Shown here piece after piece: positions 49,603 through 56,805 of a stretch of DNA of 64,000 nucleotides. The stretch comes from Yersinia kristensenii. Its GTDB lineage: Bacteria; Pseudomonadota; Gammaproteobacteria; Enterobacterales; Enterobacteriaceae. Below the pieces are notes generated by a model. It saw only the letters and a list, made by a program, of their open reading frames with translations, ran no database searches and had not been told where the DNA came from. Each line of letters starts with the position of its first letter. Within the stretch, counting starts at the first letter, position 1. The stretch is from the NCBI RefSeq assembly GCF_900460525.1, contig NZ_UHIY01000001.1:4340001-4404000 (forward strand). Direction: 5' to 3'. A program made the position numbers and the translations under genes.

Positions 49603-49881
49603 TTAGCCCTCCATTTTGCGCAATGCGTCATGACAGGCCGCAATGGCGGCTGGAATACTTTCTACTGTTTTATTGCGCAAGAAATCTCTTAATATTTCAG
49701 TTCTACGTTTCTCTTCTTTAATTAATGCGTCTTTTTCTCGTAAATTGACGTAATAGGTTTTGACAGTAAAAATCACGCTAATCACAGTACCGAGAATAAA
49801 GATATAATCTTGTAAACTCAGAGCCGAGAATAATGCCAGTGACCCAGTCCACCAATACGGAAGCTGACTTTGTTCATTCAT
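49603..49881 (-). CDS. Phage holin
   Basis: A 92-residue protein: MNEQSQLPYWWTGSLALFSALSLQDYIFILGTVISVIFTVKTYY with one or two membrane segments, then a charged cytoplasmic tail (REKDALIKEEKRRTEILRDFL). It is the first gene of the late operon, paired with a SAR endolysin, so a pinholin role is plausible. GGAGAGAGG precedes the start. Confidence 0.82.
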   Translation of the reverse strand: MNEQSQLPYWWTGSLALFSALSLQDYIFILGTVISVIFTVKTYYVNLREKDALIKEEKRRTEILRDFLRNKTVESIPAAIAACHDALRKMEG

Positions 49882-49923
49882 TTATGACCTCTCTCCGTTA
49901 CACTGGCGTGTATGACTAACAGA

Positions 49924-49959
49924 AACAGGAAAGCCCCGACAATGCGGGGCTTTCCTGTT
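49924..49959 (-). terminator. tR'-like terminator before the lysis genes
   Basis: Perfect 15 bp stem AACAGGAAAGCCCCG / CGGGGCTTTCCTGTT with a 6-base loop, 43 bases upstream of the holin start and downstream of Q. This is where Q-dependent antitermination is expected to act. Confidence 0.8.
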
Positions 49960-49972
49960 ATTCAATCAGTGT

Positions 49973-50021
49973 GTAACTAACCAGTGATATCAGACTAATA
50001 CACTTTCTGCGGACCGCGTTA
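49973..50021. repeat. Direct repeat copy A (duplicated 3' end of Q)
   Basis: GTAACTAA..CCAGTGATATCAGACTAATACACTTTCTGCGGACCGCGTTA; on the minus strand it still reads as the last ten codons of Q with one change (LTRSAESVLV, stop). It matches copy B at 50136-50188. Confidence 0.8.
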
Positions 50022-50095
50022 GTCTTTTTTTCACTATTTTAAAATTTATTTTCGGCATCAATTTCCCGCATCCAAAATAAGAATTCTAAAATGAA

Positions 50096-50119
50096 AAAAT
50101 CCCGCAAAGGCGAGATTTT
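50096..50119 (-). terminator. Terminator immediately after Q
   Basis: Minus strand AAAATCTCGC-CTTT-GCGGGATTTTTT: 10 bp stem with one wobble pair and a T6 tail, 38 bases past the Q stop. Confidence 0.75.
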
Positions 50120-50135
50120 AAATTGTTATTGTTGC

Positions 50136-50188
50136 GTAACTAATGAACCAGCAATGTCAGACTAATACACTTTTTGCGGACCGCGTTA
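50136..50188. repeat. Direct repeat copy B (covers the 3' end of Q)
   Basis: Second copy of the repeat at 49973-50021, containing the Q stop codon and its last ten codons (LTRSAKSVLV). Copies differ by a few substitutions and a 3-base gap. Confidence 0.8.
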
Positions 50189-50630
50189 ATGTTTTTTCAT
50201 AAATATGTAAATTTTCTATCAGGGGGTCCATTTCTAATTTTACATTCAACATTGCCAGGCAACCATCAATAAACCCCTCAGCCATTTGCATATTAATCCT
50301 AATCAGCTTTTCATCTCTTTTTTGCTGGCGAGCAATAGCGCGCTTTGATTGATTCAGCACATAGTGGCGAATAATTAAGTCATACTCATCTGGTCGATAT
50401 TGTTTTAATCGGGCGACACAACCATCCACCACTAAACCATCATCATCGCAGCATGACGCCTTACTTTTAGCCGTATCGGGCAAGAGTCCTTTGAAACCTG
50501 CGGCAATAGAGGAATAATCCAAGCCTGAACTGTATCTCGCCCATACCCCCCAGCGCGCTAATACTAATTGAATGTCTCTGATACTCTTCTGGCTGTGGCT
50601 GTCGGCTTCGGTGCCGTTGATTGAACTCAT
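50157..50630 (-). CDS. Late-gene antiterminator Q (phage 82/21 type)
   Basis: A 157-residue protein with the antitermination Q family signature: IRDIQLVLARWGVWARYSSGLDYSSIAAGFKGLLP, SCCDDDGLVVDGCVARLKQYRPDEYDLIIRHYVLNQSKRAIARQQKRDEKLI and MAEGFIDGCLAMLNVKLEMD. Q binds DNA at the late promoter and modifies RNA polymerase to pass terminators. It is the first gene after the pR-like promoter, with no cro or replication gene between, and is followed by two terminators before the lysis genes. Its last ten residues come from the duplicated repeat. Confidence 0.88.
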   Translation of the reverse strand: MSSINGTEADSHSQKSIRDIQLVLARWGVWARYSSGLDYSSIAAGFKGLLPDTAKSKASCCDDDGLVVDGCVARLKQYRPDEYDLIIRHYVLNQSKRAIARQQKRDEKLIRINMQMAEGFIDGCLAMLNVKLEMDPLIENLHIYEKTLTRSAKSVLV

Positions 50631-50827
50631 ATATGACTACTCCACAAAAGGCGGGATCATTTGATGACACCTCAGCCTATCGATTGCTCAATAACGGCAA
50701 CCACCGATAAGCCTGGTCGCCGTCTTCTTGTGATAATCAGAGAAATCATGCCGCGTATGCCTCTGATAGTGCTGACAGGGCGTGATGCAGGTGCGATTCT
50801 ATGCGTTTCTCTTATATATTTTGATTG

Positions 50828-50856
50828 ATTATTACCGCAAGTGATTTTATAGTCAA
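50828..50856 (-). promoter_or_regulatory. pR-like promoter driving Q
   Basis: Minus strand TTGACT (50856-50851), 17-base spacer, AATAAT (50833-50828). The layout matches lambda pR (TTGACT-17-GATAAT), including GCGGT just before the -10. Operators O1 and O2 overlap it, so CI should repress it. The leader to Q is about 190 bases and contains no cro. Confidence 0.82.
50830..50846. promoter_or_regulatory. CI operator O1
   Basis: TATTACCGCAAGTGATT, 14 of 17 positions as in lambda OR3, lying between the -10 and -35 of the pR-like promoter. Confidence 0.82.
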
Positions 50857-50870
50857 TACCGCAGGTGATT
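50854..50870. promoter_or_regulatory. CI operator O2
   Basis: CAATACCGCAGGTGATT, same orientation as O1, centre 24 bp away; overlaps the -35 of the pR-like promoter and is placed to activate pRM. Confidence 0.8.
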
Positions 50871-50897
50871 GGATATTATTGCTAACGGTAATAAAAT
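50869..50897 (+). promoter_or_regulatory. pRM-like promoter of the cI gene
   Basis: TTGGAT (50869-50874), 17-base spacer, TAAAAT (50892-50897). The predicted start, about 7 bases past the -10, falls at the A of the cI ATG (50904), so the message would be leaderless as from lambda pRM; no Shine-Dalgarno is present. Confidence 0.65.
50877..50893. promoter_or_regulatory. CI operator O3
   Basis: TATTACCGTTAGCAATA on the minus strand, centre 23 bp from O2, overlapping the spacer and -10 of the pRM-like promoter as OR3 does in lambda. Confidence 0.72.
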
Positions 50898-50903
50898 TGA
50901 CTC

Positions 50904-51626
50904 ATGAAAAAGAAGCCATTGACGCCAGAACAGTTAGACGACGCTAAGCGGCTGAAAGAGCTGTTTAATGCCAAGAAAAAAGCACTGGGTATATCCCAGG
51001 AATCTGTTGCGCATGAATTGGGGGTCGGCCAAAGTGCGGTTAACCAATTCTTAAATGGGATAAACCCGCTTAATGTGACCAATGCGGCAGCTTTTGCCAA
51101 AGTGCTAAATGAGCCAATCAGCAGCTTTAGCCCCTCTTTAGCAAAAGAATTGGCAAAAATGGCAGAAAGTTTGTCTATTTCGCACTCAACCAAGCTCTAC
51201 GACAAGCCGACCGGATCCATTGCCAACAGTTACCCATTAATTAGTTGGGTAAGCGCGGGGAACTGGTATGAGGCAATCGAACCTTATCAACTGCGTGATA
51301 TTGAAATTTGGCCGGAGTCGACCAAAAATGCGCACGACAATGCATTTTGGTTAAGTGTAAAAGGCGACTCCATGACTTCATCGTCAGGAATTAGTTTTCC
51401 GGAAGGCATGATTATCCTGGTCGACCCGGAAAAAGAACCTCTGCCGGGTAATTTTGTTGTCGCCAAATTGACTGACGATAACGAAGCAACATTTAAAAAA
51501 CTCATTGTTGATGCCGGTGTTAAGTACTTGAAACCATTGAATCCTGCTTACCGTTTAATTGAACTCAATGGCAACTGCAAGATATTGGGAGTGGTAGTTG
51601 ATGCCCGTTGGTTAGAAATAGATTAG
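50904..51626 (+). CDS. Lambda CI-type repressor, self-cleaving (S24 family)
   Basis: A 240-residue homologue of lambda CI: KKKPLTPEQLDDAKRLKELF at the start, HTH with ISQESVAHELGVGQSAVNQFLNGIN (Gln43-Ser44 at the operator-contact position), and a C-terminal peptidase domain. The cleavage site is Ala118-Gly119 (SAGNW), nucleophile Ser156 (GDSM), general base Lys in TFKKLI (198/199). RecA-stimulated autocleavage is therefore expected. It faces three lambda-type operators and, by inference, keeps Q and the whole lysis/tail operon silent until DNA damage. A strong terminator follows. Confidence 0.93.
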   Translation: MKKKPLTPEQLDDAKRLKELFNAKKKALGISQESVAHELGVGQSAVNQFLNGINPLNVTNAAAFAKVLNEPISSFSPSLAKELAKMAESLSISHSTKLYDKPTGSIANSYPLISWVSAGNWYEAIEPYQLRDIEIWPESTKNAHDNAFWLSVKGDSMTSSSGISFPEGMIILVDPEKEPLPGNFVVAKLTDDNEATFKKLIVDAGVKYLKPLNPAYRLIELNGNCKILGVVVDARWLEID

Positions 51627-51706
51627 CCAGAGACATCTATTACGCTATTAACAGGTAAAATCTAAATCACCTGTATAAACAAGCAGATAAAATAATATAC
51701 AAAAAT

Positions 51707-51749
51707 AACCGCCAGTGATTAACCTTAAAATCACTGGCGGTTTTTTTTT
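51707..51749 (+). terminator. Terminator after cI
   Basis: AACCGCCAGTGATT-AACCTTAA-AATCACTGGCGGTT plus a run of T: 14 bp perfect stem. Confidence 0.93.
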
Positions 51750-51804
51750 ATATCACCAAAGAAATTATTTAACCTCATTTTGCGCTAAAATGGCTAAAAC
51801 TCGG

Positions 51805-51842
51805 TTGTTTTACCTCACACAGAACTGTATATTAAACCAGTG
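51805..51842 (+). promoter_or_regulatory. Promoter with LexA (SOS) box
   Basis: -35 TTGTTT (51805-51810), 17-base spacer, -10 TATATT (51828-51833). A LexA box CTGTATATTAAACCAG (51825-51840; CTG-N10-CAG) overlaps the -10, so LexA should repress this promoter. Confidence 0.82.
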
Positions 51843-51864
51843 TTTTTCACTTAGGAAAGAAGCG

Positions 51865-52107
51865 ATGCGAGTTGAATTAATTTATGACAAACGGAATGTC
51901 GCCGGCCTGACGAATGCCAATGAAATGATTAAAGCGGAGCTGACCAAACGGGTGCATCAGGTGTTTCCAGATGCCGAGGTCAAGGTTAAACCGATGCAAG
52001 CCAACGGTATTAATACTGATGCGACTAAACAAGAGAAATCGGTGCTCAATCGTTTGGTAGAAGAGATGTTTGATGAAGCAGATCAATGGTTAGTGAGTGA
52101 GTTTTAA
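51865..52107 (+). CDS. DinI-like SOS protein
   Basis: An 80-residue DinI-family protein (MRVELIYDKRNVAGLTNANEMIKAELTKRVHQVFPDAEVKVKPMQ.., then an acidic C-terminal helix RLVEEMFDEADQWL). AGGAAAG precedes the start; the longer in-frame start at 51715 lies upstream of the SOS promoter and is rejected. Host DinI modulates RecA filaments, and prophage members such as Tum of phage 186 are LexA-controlled antirepressors. Beside cI, and under its own LexA box, it is likely to tune or trigger tailocin induction. Confidence 0.85.
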   Translation: MRVELIYDKRNVAGLTNANEMIKAELTKRVHQVFPDAEVKVKPMQANGINTDATKQEKSVLNRLVEEMFDEADQWLVSEF

Positions 52108-52268
52108 TCCCGATTAAGCCGGGTAACCCAGCCCGGCCCATAGTCACTCTAATGTTATAGTCATAGTTAAATTTAATATTCTTAATTTTCTTTTAATCTT
52201 TAATTAACAATTTAAAATCCCTCGCAATGTTAACTTTCCTCATCAGGATTTAAATAAATTAAAGGTCA

Positions 52269-53207
52269 ATGATGAAAGTTAATAGTGCAATAAAACAAAG
52301 CTTGAGCATATTCATACTACTTGCCTTATCTCACTCTGTGGTAGCCAGCCATCAGACTAACATGACTGATAGTTTGGCTATCAGTTCCTCGCTGGGGTTA
52401 TTAAATACCGAATCAAATGAATATGTTTATGACCACAAAAACCGAAAATTAAGTCAGTTAGATTGGAAAGCACAAAACACCCCTATTATTAAGATAGATA
52501 TATCATGGAACCTGCTCTCACGTTTAACCTTAACGGCTCGCGGATGGTCGACATTATCCACCACAAAAGGTGTTATGAATGATTATGATTGGCAAAAACC
52601 AGACCAAACCAAGTGGACTGATTGGTCTCACCATGAAAAAACCGATTTGAATTATGCTAACGAAATTGATCTGAATGCAAAGTTTTGGTTTTTAAAGCAA
52701 GATAATTACCGCATTGCTGCCATGTCCGGCTATCAAAAAAATAATAATAGTTGGACAGCTTATGGCGGCAGCTATTATTACAATAATGGCAATAATATTT
52801 TTACCGCTCCAGATAATGTTACCGCCATTGGCTATAAACAAAGATTTGATATGTCCTATCTTGGTCTGGCAGGAAGCTATAATTATCAAAAATTCGAGTT
52901 CAATACTTTGCTGAAATACAGCCGTTGGGTCAATACCAACGCGCAGGATGAACATTATGTACGCAATATTTCATTCAAAGACAACAGCAAAAGTTCGCGT
53001 TATTACGCAGTGGTGGTTGATGCGGGATACCACATCACCTCGAATACCAAATTATTTGCCGAAGTGGCTTGGAACCAATACAGCGAAGGTAAAGGGGGAA
53101 CACAAACCCTTGAGCATAACACTGGCACCTCAGTGAATAATCTTGATGGCTCAGGTAGCGCCCAAAAAAACCAAACTATCGCCATTGGTTTTTTATACAC
53201 GTTTTAA
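52269..53207 (+). CDS. Omptin-family outer-membrane aspartyl-type protease (Pla/OmpT homologue)
   Basis: A 312-residue precursor, the length of Pla. Signal peptide about residues 1-26, then a 10-strand beta-barrel ending ..IGFLYTF (C-terminal Phe for BAM). All omptin catalytic residues are present: Asp105 and Asp107 (MNDYDW), Asp227 and His229 (AQDEHYVRN), in the same spacing as Pla. Further matches: YANEIDLNAKFWFL, SWTAYGGSYYYNNG, YNQRF-like YKQRFDMSYLGLAGSY, EGKGGTQT. Omptins cleave plasminogen, antimicrobial peptides or complement between dibasic or Arg-Lys sites and need rough LPS. Chromosomal, next to the tailocin edge; AT-rich leader. Confidence 0.93.
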   Translation: MMKVNSAIKQSLSIFILLALSHSVVASHQTNMTDSLAISSSLGLLNTESNEYVYDHKNRKLSQLDWKAQNTPIIKIDISWNLLSRLTLTARGWSTLSTTKGVMNDYDWQKPDQTKWTDWSHHEKTDLNYANEIDLNAKFWFLKQDNYRIAAMSGYQKNNNSWTAYGGSYYYNNGNNIFTAPDNVTAIGYKQRFDMSYLGLAGSYNYQKFEFNTLLKYSRWVNTNAQDEHYVRNISFKDNSKSSRYYAVVVDAGYHITSNTKLFAEVAWNQYSEGKGGTQTLEHNTGTSVNNLDGSGSAQKNQTIAIGFLYTF

Positions 53208-53539
53208 CCCACTGGCTCCCACGTAGCGATACATCGTCAGCATCAATGTGGTGTGAAATACCCTGTTTCAGCAGTATTGATGCTTATTTTTCACTTTAAA
53301 TGTCACTATTTTTTTCAACTTTATTGGAATTCTTACAGCTAAGTTAAGTTTACAAGGACGGCCAACCTTCTGTTTTTATTGAATATCAATATCAACAAAA
53401 TTCCCCCACCTCGTCACTATTACATAAAGAAGAATTAACAATGGTGCATGAATGGCAGTTTGTTACTGTGATTCAGTTCAAGTTTTCCTATATCAAGCCG
53501 TTACTTGAATCATGCCCTCCCCTACCTTTAGGACGCTCT

Positions 53540-55327
53540 ATGCTTGATTCCATTCGTTCACGTATTCTGGCTGCCTGTATTATCATCGTGGCTGGCTCGC
53601 TTGCCATTAATACTTATTTTAACTACTCGGTTGCCAACAAATATAACAATAGTGCCATCGATAATACCTTGAAAGCGGTTACTGCCAGCCATGGGGTTGG
53701 GATTGCAGATTGGGTGGCGATGAAAACACAGATGATTGTGTCTCTTAAGGAGAGTTCACTGACAGCTGACCCTATTGCAGCTTTACGCCAAGTGGCTGCG
53801 GCAGGTAACTTCATTAACGTTTATATTGGTTACGCAAATAAGACGGCCATTTTTTCTAATCCAGATGGTATCCCTGCTGGCTATGACCCCACCGGTCGCC
53901 CTTGGTATTTACAAGCAGTGAAAGCGGGAAGTCCAGTGGTGACGCCCCCTTATATTGATGCTGGGACTAATCAGTTAGTCGTAACTTTTGCATTGCCGAT
54001 TATTCAGGATGGCAGTGTGAAAGGGGTATTAGCTGCCGATGTCACCATGGACAGCGTGATTACAAACGTAAAATCTATCCATCCAACAGAGGGTAGTTTT
54101 GGTATGTTAATTGATACTGACGGCACAATTATCGCCCACCCAGACGCGCAATTAACCCTAAAACCATTAAGTGAAATTGCGCCAACACTGGATCTTAAAA
54201 CCCTGTTGACCGCAAGCTCCCCTACCGCTGCCGAAATTGATGGCAGCACCAAGTTGTTACTCGCACAAGCCGTACCCGGTACCCAGTGGTTTACCGTCGT
54301 CGCACTGGATAAAGCCCACGCCACTGCGGGTATGCGCTCATTATTGACCACATCCCTGGTGACCCTGATTGTCATTATCTTAATTGCTGTGGTAATTATT
54401 AGCCTGATTACCCAGCGCGCCCTGACGCCACTGACCCATGTCCATAAAGCTATGGATGCTATCAGTTCAGGCACGGAGGACTTAACCCAGCGCCTGCCGG
54501 TCGAAGGCCGCGATGAAGTGGCAAAAATAGCGATTTCATTCAATAACTTTGCCGACAAACTCAGCAGCGTCATGGCGCAGATCCGCAATACCAGCGAGTC
54601 TGTCAGTATTGCAGCCAATGAGATCGCAGCAGGTAATCAGGATTTGTCTGGCCGCACAGAGTCAGCCGCTGCCAGCTTGCAACAAACTTCAGCGGCATTA
54701 GAACAAATCTCGGCCACCGTGGCGCAATCAGCCAGTGCAGCAAGGCAAGCTAATACTGCGGTTCTCTCAGCCGCCAATGATGCTTCTCGTGGCGGCGAAG
54801 TTATCGCGAAAGTTATCACGACCATGGAGTCCATTGAGGCGGCATCGGGCAAAATCGGTGATATCACCAGTGTCATTGATGGTATCGCTTTCCAGACCAA
54901 TATTCTGGCGCTGAATGCGGCTGTCGAAGCAGCGCGCGCCGGTGAACAAGGCCGTGGATTTGCCGTGGTGGCGGGAGAAGTCCGGACATTGGCGCAACGC
55001 AGCGCACAAGCGGCAAAAGAGATCAAAACACTGATTGACTCGACGGTAAGCAGTGTTGCCTCTGGATCTGGTCAGGTGCGGCAAGCCAGTAATACCATGA
55101 CCGAAATTGTGAGCAGCGTGTCTGATGTCACGACAATTATGTCAGAAATCACTAATGCGGCAGATGAACAAATGCGCGGCATTCATGAAATCAATAGCGC
55201 AGTTGCACAATTGGATACCATGGTGCAACAAAATGCCGCATTGGTGCAGGAATCAACTGCGGCCTCTGCGGCATTGCAAGCTCAAGCAGCTGATTTGACC
55301 GGTGCTGTGAACCAATTCAGGATCTAA
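53540..55327 (+). CDS. Methyl-accepting chemotaxis protein with periplasmic Cache domain
   Basis: A 595-residue chemoreceptor. Start [19 protein letters not shown] has TTAGGA upstream; the frame extends to 53441, but this would place a non-signal stretch before TM1. TM1 spans about 8-27. The dCache-type sensor contains the [22 protein letters not shown] motif, typical of small organic acid or amino acid binding. TM2 lies near 275-298, then HAMP, then the signalling hairpin [33 protein letters not shown]. No C-terminal CheR/CheB-binding pentapeptide. A bidirectional terminator follows. Confidence 0.92.
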   Translation: MLDSIRSRILAACIIIVAGSLAINTYFNYSVANKYNNSAIDNTLKAVTASHGVGIADWVAMKTQMIVSLKESSLTADPIAALRQVAAAGNFINVYIGYANKTAIFSNPDGIPAGYDPTGRPWYLQAVKAGSPVVTPPYIDAGTNQLVVTFALPIIQDGSVKGVLAADVTMDSVITNVKSIHPTEGSFGMLIDTDGTIIAHPDAQLTLKPLSEIAPTLDLKTLLTASSPTAAEIDGSTKLLLAQAVPGTQWFTVVALDKAHATAGMRSLLTTSLVTLIVIILIAVVIISLITQRALTPLTHVHKAMDAISSGTEDLTQRLPVEGRDEVAKIAISFNNFADKLSSVMAQIRNTSESVSIAANEIAAGNQDLSGRTESAAASLQQTSAALEQISATVAQSASAARQANTAVLSAANDASRGGEVIAKVITTMESIEAASGKIGDITSVIDGIAFQTNILALNAAVEAARAGEQGRGFAVVAGEVRTLAQRSAQAAKEIKTLIDSTVSSVASGSGQVRQASNTMTEIVSSVSDVTTIMSEITNAADEQMRGIHEINSAVAQLDTMVQQNAALVQESTAASAALQAQAADLTGAVNQFRI

Positions 55328-55335
55328 TGACCTTC

Positions 55336-55369
55336 CGTTTCAGCGGGTCACCTTTAACCCGCTGAAACG
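55336..55369. terminator. Bidirectional terminator between the chemoreceptor and MBL gene
   Basis: CGTTTCAGCGGGT / ACCCGCTGAAACG, 13 bp perfect stem between convergent genes. Confidence 0.8.
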
Positions 55370-55375
55370 CTCTAC

Positions 55376-56377
55376 TCAAGCACGACCTGACTCAAGTAAT
55401 ATCCGCGCGCCAATTTTCAGCGGTACAAAATTGTCTGTCTCGATCCCCGCTTCTGTTAATGCGAGCTTCAGTTGTTGTGGCGGCTCATCCAGTGATTCAT
55501 CAGCCAACTCAAACACGCCCCAGTGGATAGGCACCGTCACAGGTTGCTGTAATTGTTTAAATAACTGCACTGATTGCTGCGGATCCATATGCTGCGCATT
55601 CATAAACCAACGCGGGGCATAAGCGCCAATCGGTAAAGCTGCATAGTTAAATGGCCCTAATTTTTCACCAATGGTGAGTAATTGCGGGCTATACCCGGTG
55701 TCACCGGTGAAATAGAAATTGATAGCATCGCGCTTAACCACCCAGCCCGACCACAAACTTTGGTTACGATCCCACGGTGTGCGCATGCTCCAGTGCCGCG
55801 CGGGCACACAATGAAACTCAAATTCGGCGGCAAGATGGCTGTCCCACCAATCCAATTCGTGAACATGGCGAGCACCATGATGCAGAAACCAACTTTTCAG
55901 CCCCAGTGGCGCTAAAAAAGTCACGTCGGGGAAACGGCGTAATAATTGAGTAATGGTTCTGACATCCAAATGGTCATAATGATTATGGGAAATCACAATC
56001 ACATCAATATGCGGCAACTCCTTTACGCTGGCAGGTACCGGCGTCCTGCGCTCTGGGCCATAAAAATTGAGCGGTGAAGCCCGGCTGGAAAGCACCGGAT
56101 CAAACAGCACGGTTTTGCCACTTACGCGCAATAATAACGAAGCATGGCCCAGCCACCACAAAGCATCTTGTTGACCGCTGAAATCTGCCGGTTGCCACCA
56201 GTCAGTGACAAACTGCGCATAACCCTGCTGCGGGGGTTTCGGTAAGGACTGGCGCTTTCGTTCCTCACGCCAGCGTTTCAAATCTTGCGAATGATGGACA
56301 ACTGGCTCCAGATTCTGAAATCCAAACTCTGTGTGGTGTGGCTTACTGGCATCATAATAAGGGTTTTTCTTCGCCAT
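55376..56377 (-). CDS. MBL-fold hydrolase, NAPE-PLD/RomA-like
   Basis: A 333-residue metallo-beta-lactamase-fold protein. Start MAKKNPYYDASKPHHTEFGFQN is preferred to 56440 (AAGGACG upstream). Metal-binding motif SHNHYDHLD, later His in PARHWSMRTPWDRN, Asp in YFTGDTGYSP and His in VPIHWGVFEL. The pattern matches N-acyl-phosphatidylethanolamine phospholipase D-like proteins (COG2220). Substrate unknown; no signal peptide, so cytoplasmic. Confidence 0.82.
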   Translation of the reverse strand: MAKKNPYYDASKPHHTEFGFQNLEPVVHHSQDLKRWREERKRQSLPKPPQQGYAQFVTDWWQPADFSGQQDALWWLGHASLLLRVSGKTVLFDPVLSSRASPLNFYGPERRTPVPASVKELPHIDVIVISHNHYDHLDVRTITQLLRRFPDVTFLAPLGLKSWFLHHGARHVHELDWWDSHLAAEFEFHCVPARHWSMRTPWDRNQSLWSGWVVKRDAINFYFTGDTGYSPQLLTIGEKLGPFNYAALPIGAYAPRWFMNAQHMDPQQSVQLFKQLQQPVTVPIHWGVFELADESLDEPPQQLKLALTEAGIETDNFVPLKIGARILLESGRA

Positions 56378-56769
56378 TTTACGTCCTTCACTGCTAGCCA
56401 CTCTTGCAGCCAGAATACATTCATGGGCCATGCCCGTCATAGTTCACGCTTGCCCAATATGAATGCTTTCACCCGCTGGACAAGTCGCCTAAACAATAGA
56501 ATTTAATGTCGATGATGATACTTCAGAAGTCTGATTTAAATCTTGCCACACTTATCACGGTCACAATTGTCATAAGCAGGCATTATCACTCATTCATATT
56601 CTTATGGATATTTTGTTTTTTACTGAATATTTCCACCTTTCTACTAAATTGATTCATATCAATTTTTACTGCAATACGCGCCATCTCCGGCGACAAAACC
56701 CTTTTTCGTGATCCAACGCTCATTTTTAATAGCAACACTCCTTTATAAACAAAACAATTATCCATTATT

Positions 56770-56788
56770 AATGAAACGTTGTTTTAAT
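56770..56788. promoter_or_regulatory. KdgR box upstream of the togT-like gene
   Basis: AATGAAACGTTGTTTTAAT fits the pectinolytic KdgR consensus AATRAAAYRYYRTTTYATT at 18 of 19 positions, 18 bases before the start codon. KdgR is released by 2-keto-3-deoxygluconate. The remainder of 56378-56769 is intergenic with no gene seen. Confidence 0.8.
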
Positions 56789-56805
56789 TTGAGGTGGCAG
56801 TAAGA

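Noticed and set aside
49960..50095. Late promoter pR' between Q and the lysis genes
   Set aside because: Expected here, but -35/-10 candidates (for example TTGATG with a short spacer) were too poor to list as a feature.
50882..51193. 103-codon minus-strand frame overlapping cI and the operators
   Set aside because: It would run antisense through the CI DNA-binding domain; considered as a possible cro but its peptide has no HTH and it lies on the wrong side of the pR-like promoter.
36305..52268. Complete inducible prophage
   Set aside because: No integrase, terminase, portal, capsid or replication genes and no att repeats found at the borders; a tailocin fits better.
52141..52268. PhoP box upstream of the omptin gene
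   Set aside because: Omptins are often PhoP-regulated and TTTAA-like motifs are present, but the leader is so AT-rich that no specific site can be claimed.
54004..54618. 204-codon minus-strand frame inside the chemoreceptor gene
   Set aside because: Fully antisense to a strongly supported MCP; its peptide shows no family pattern.
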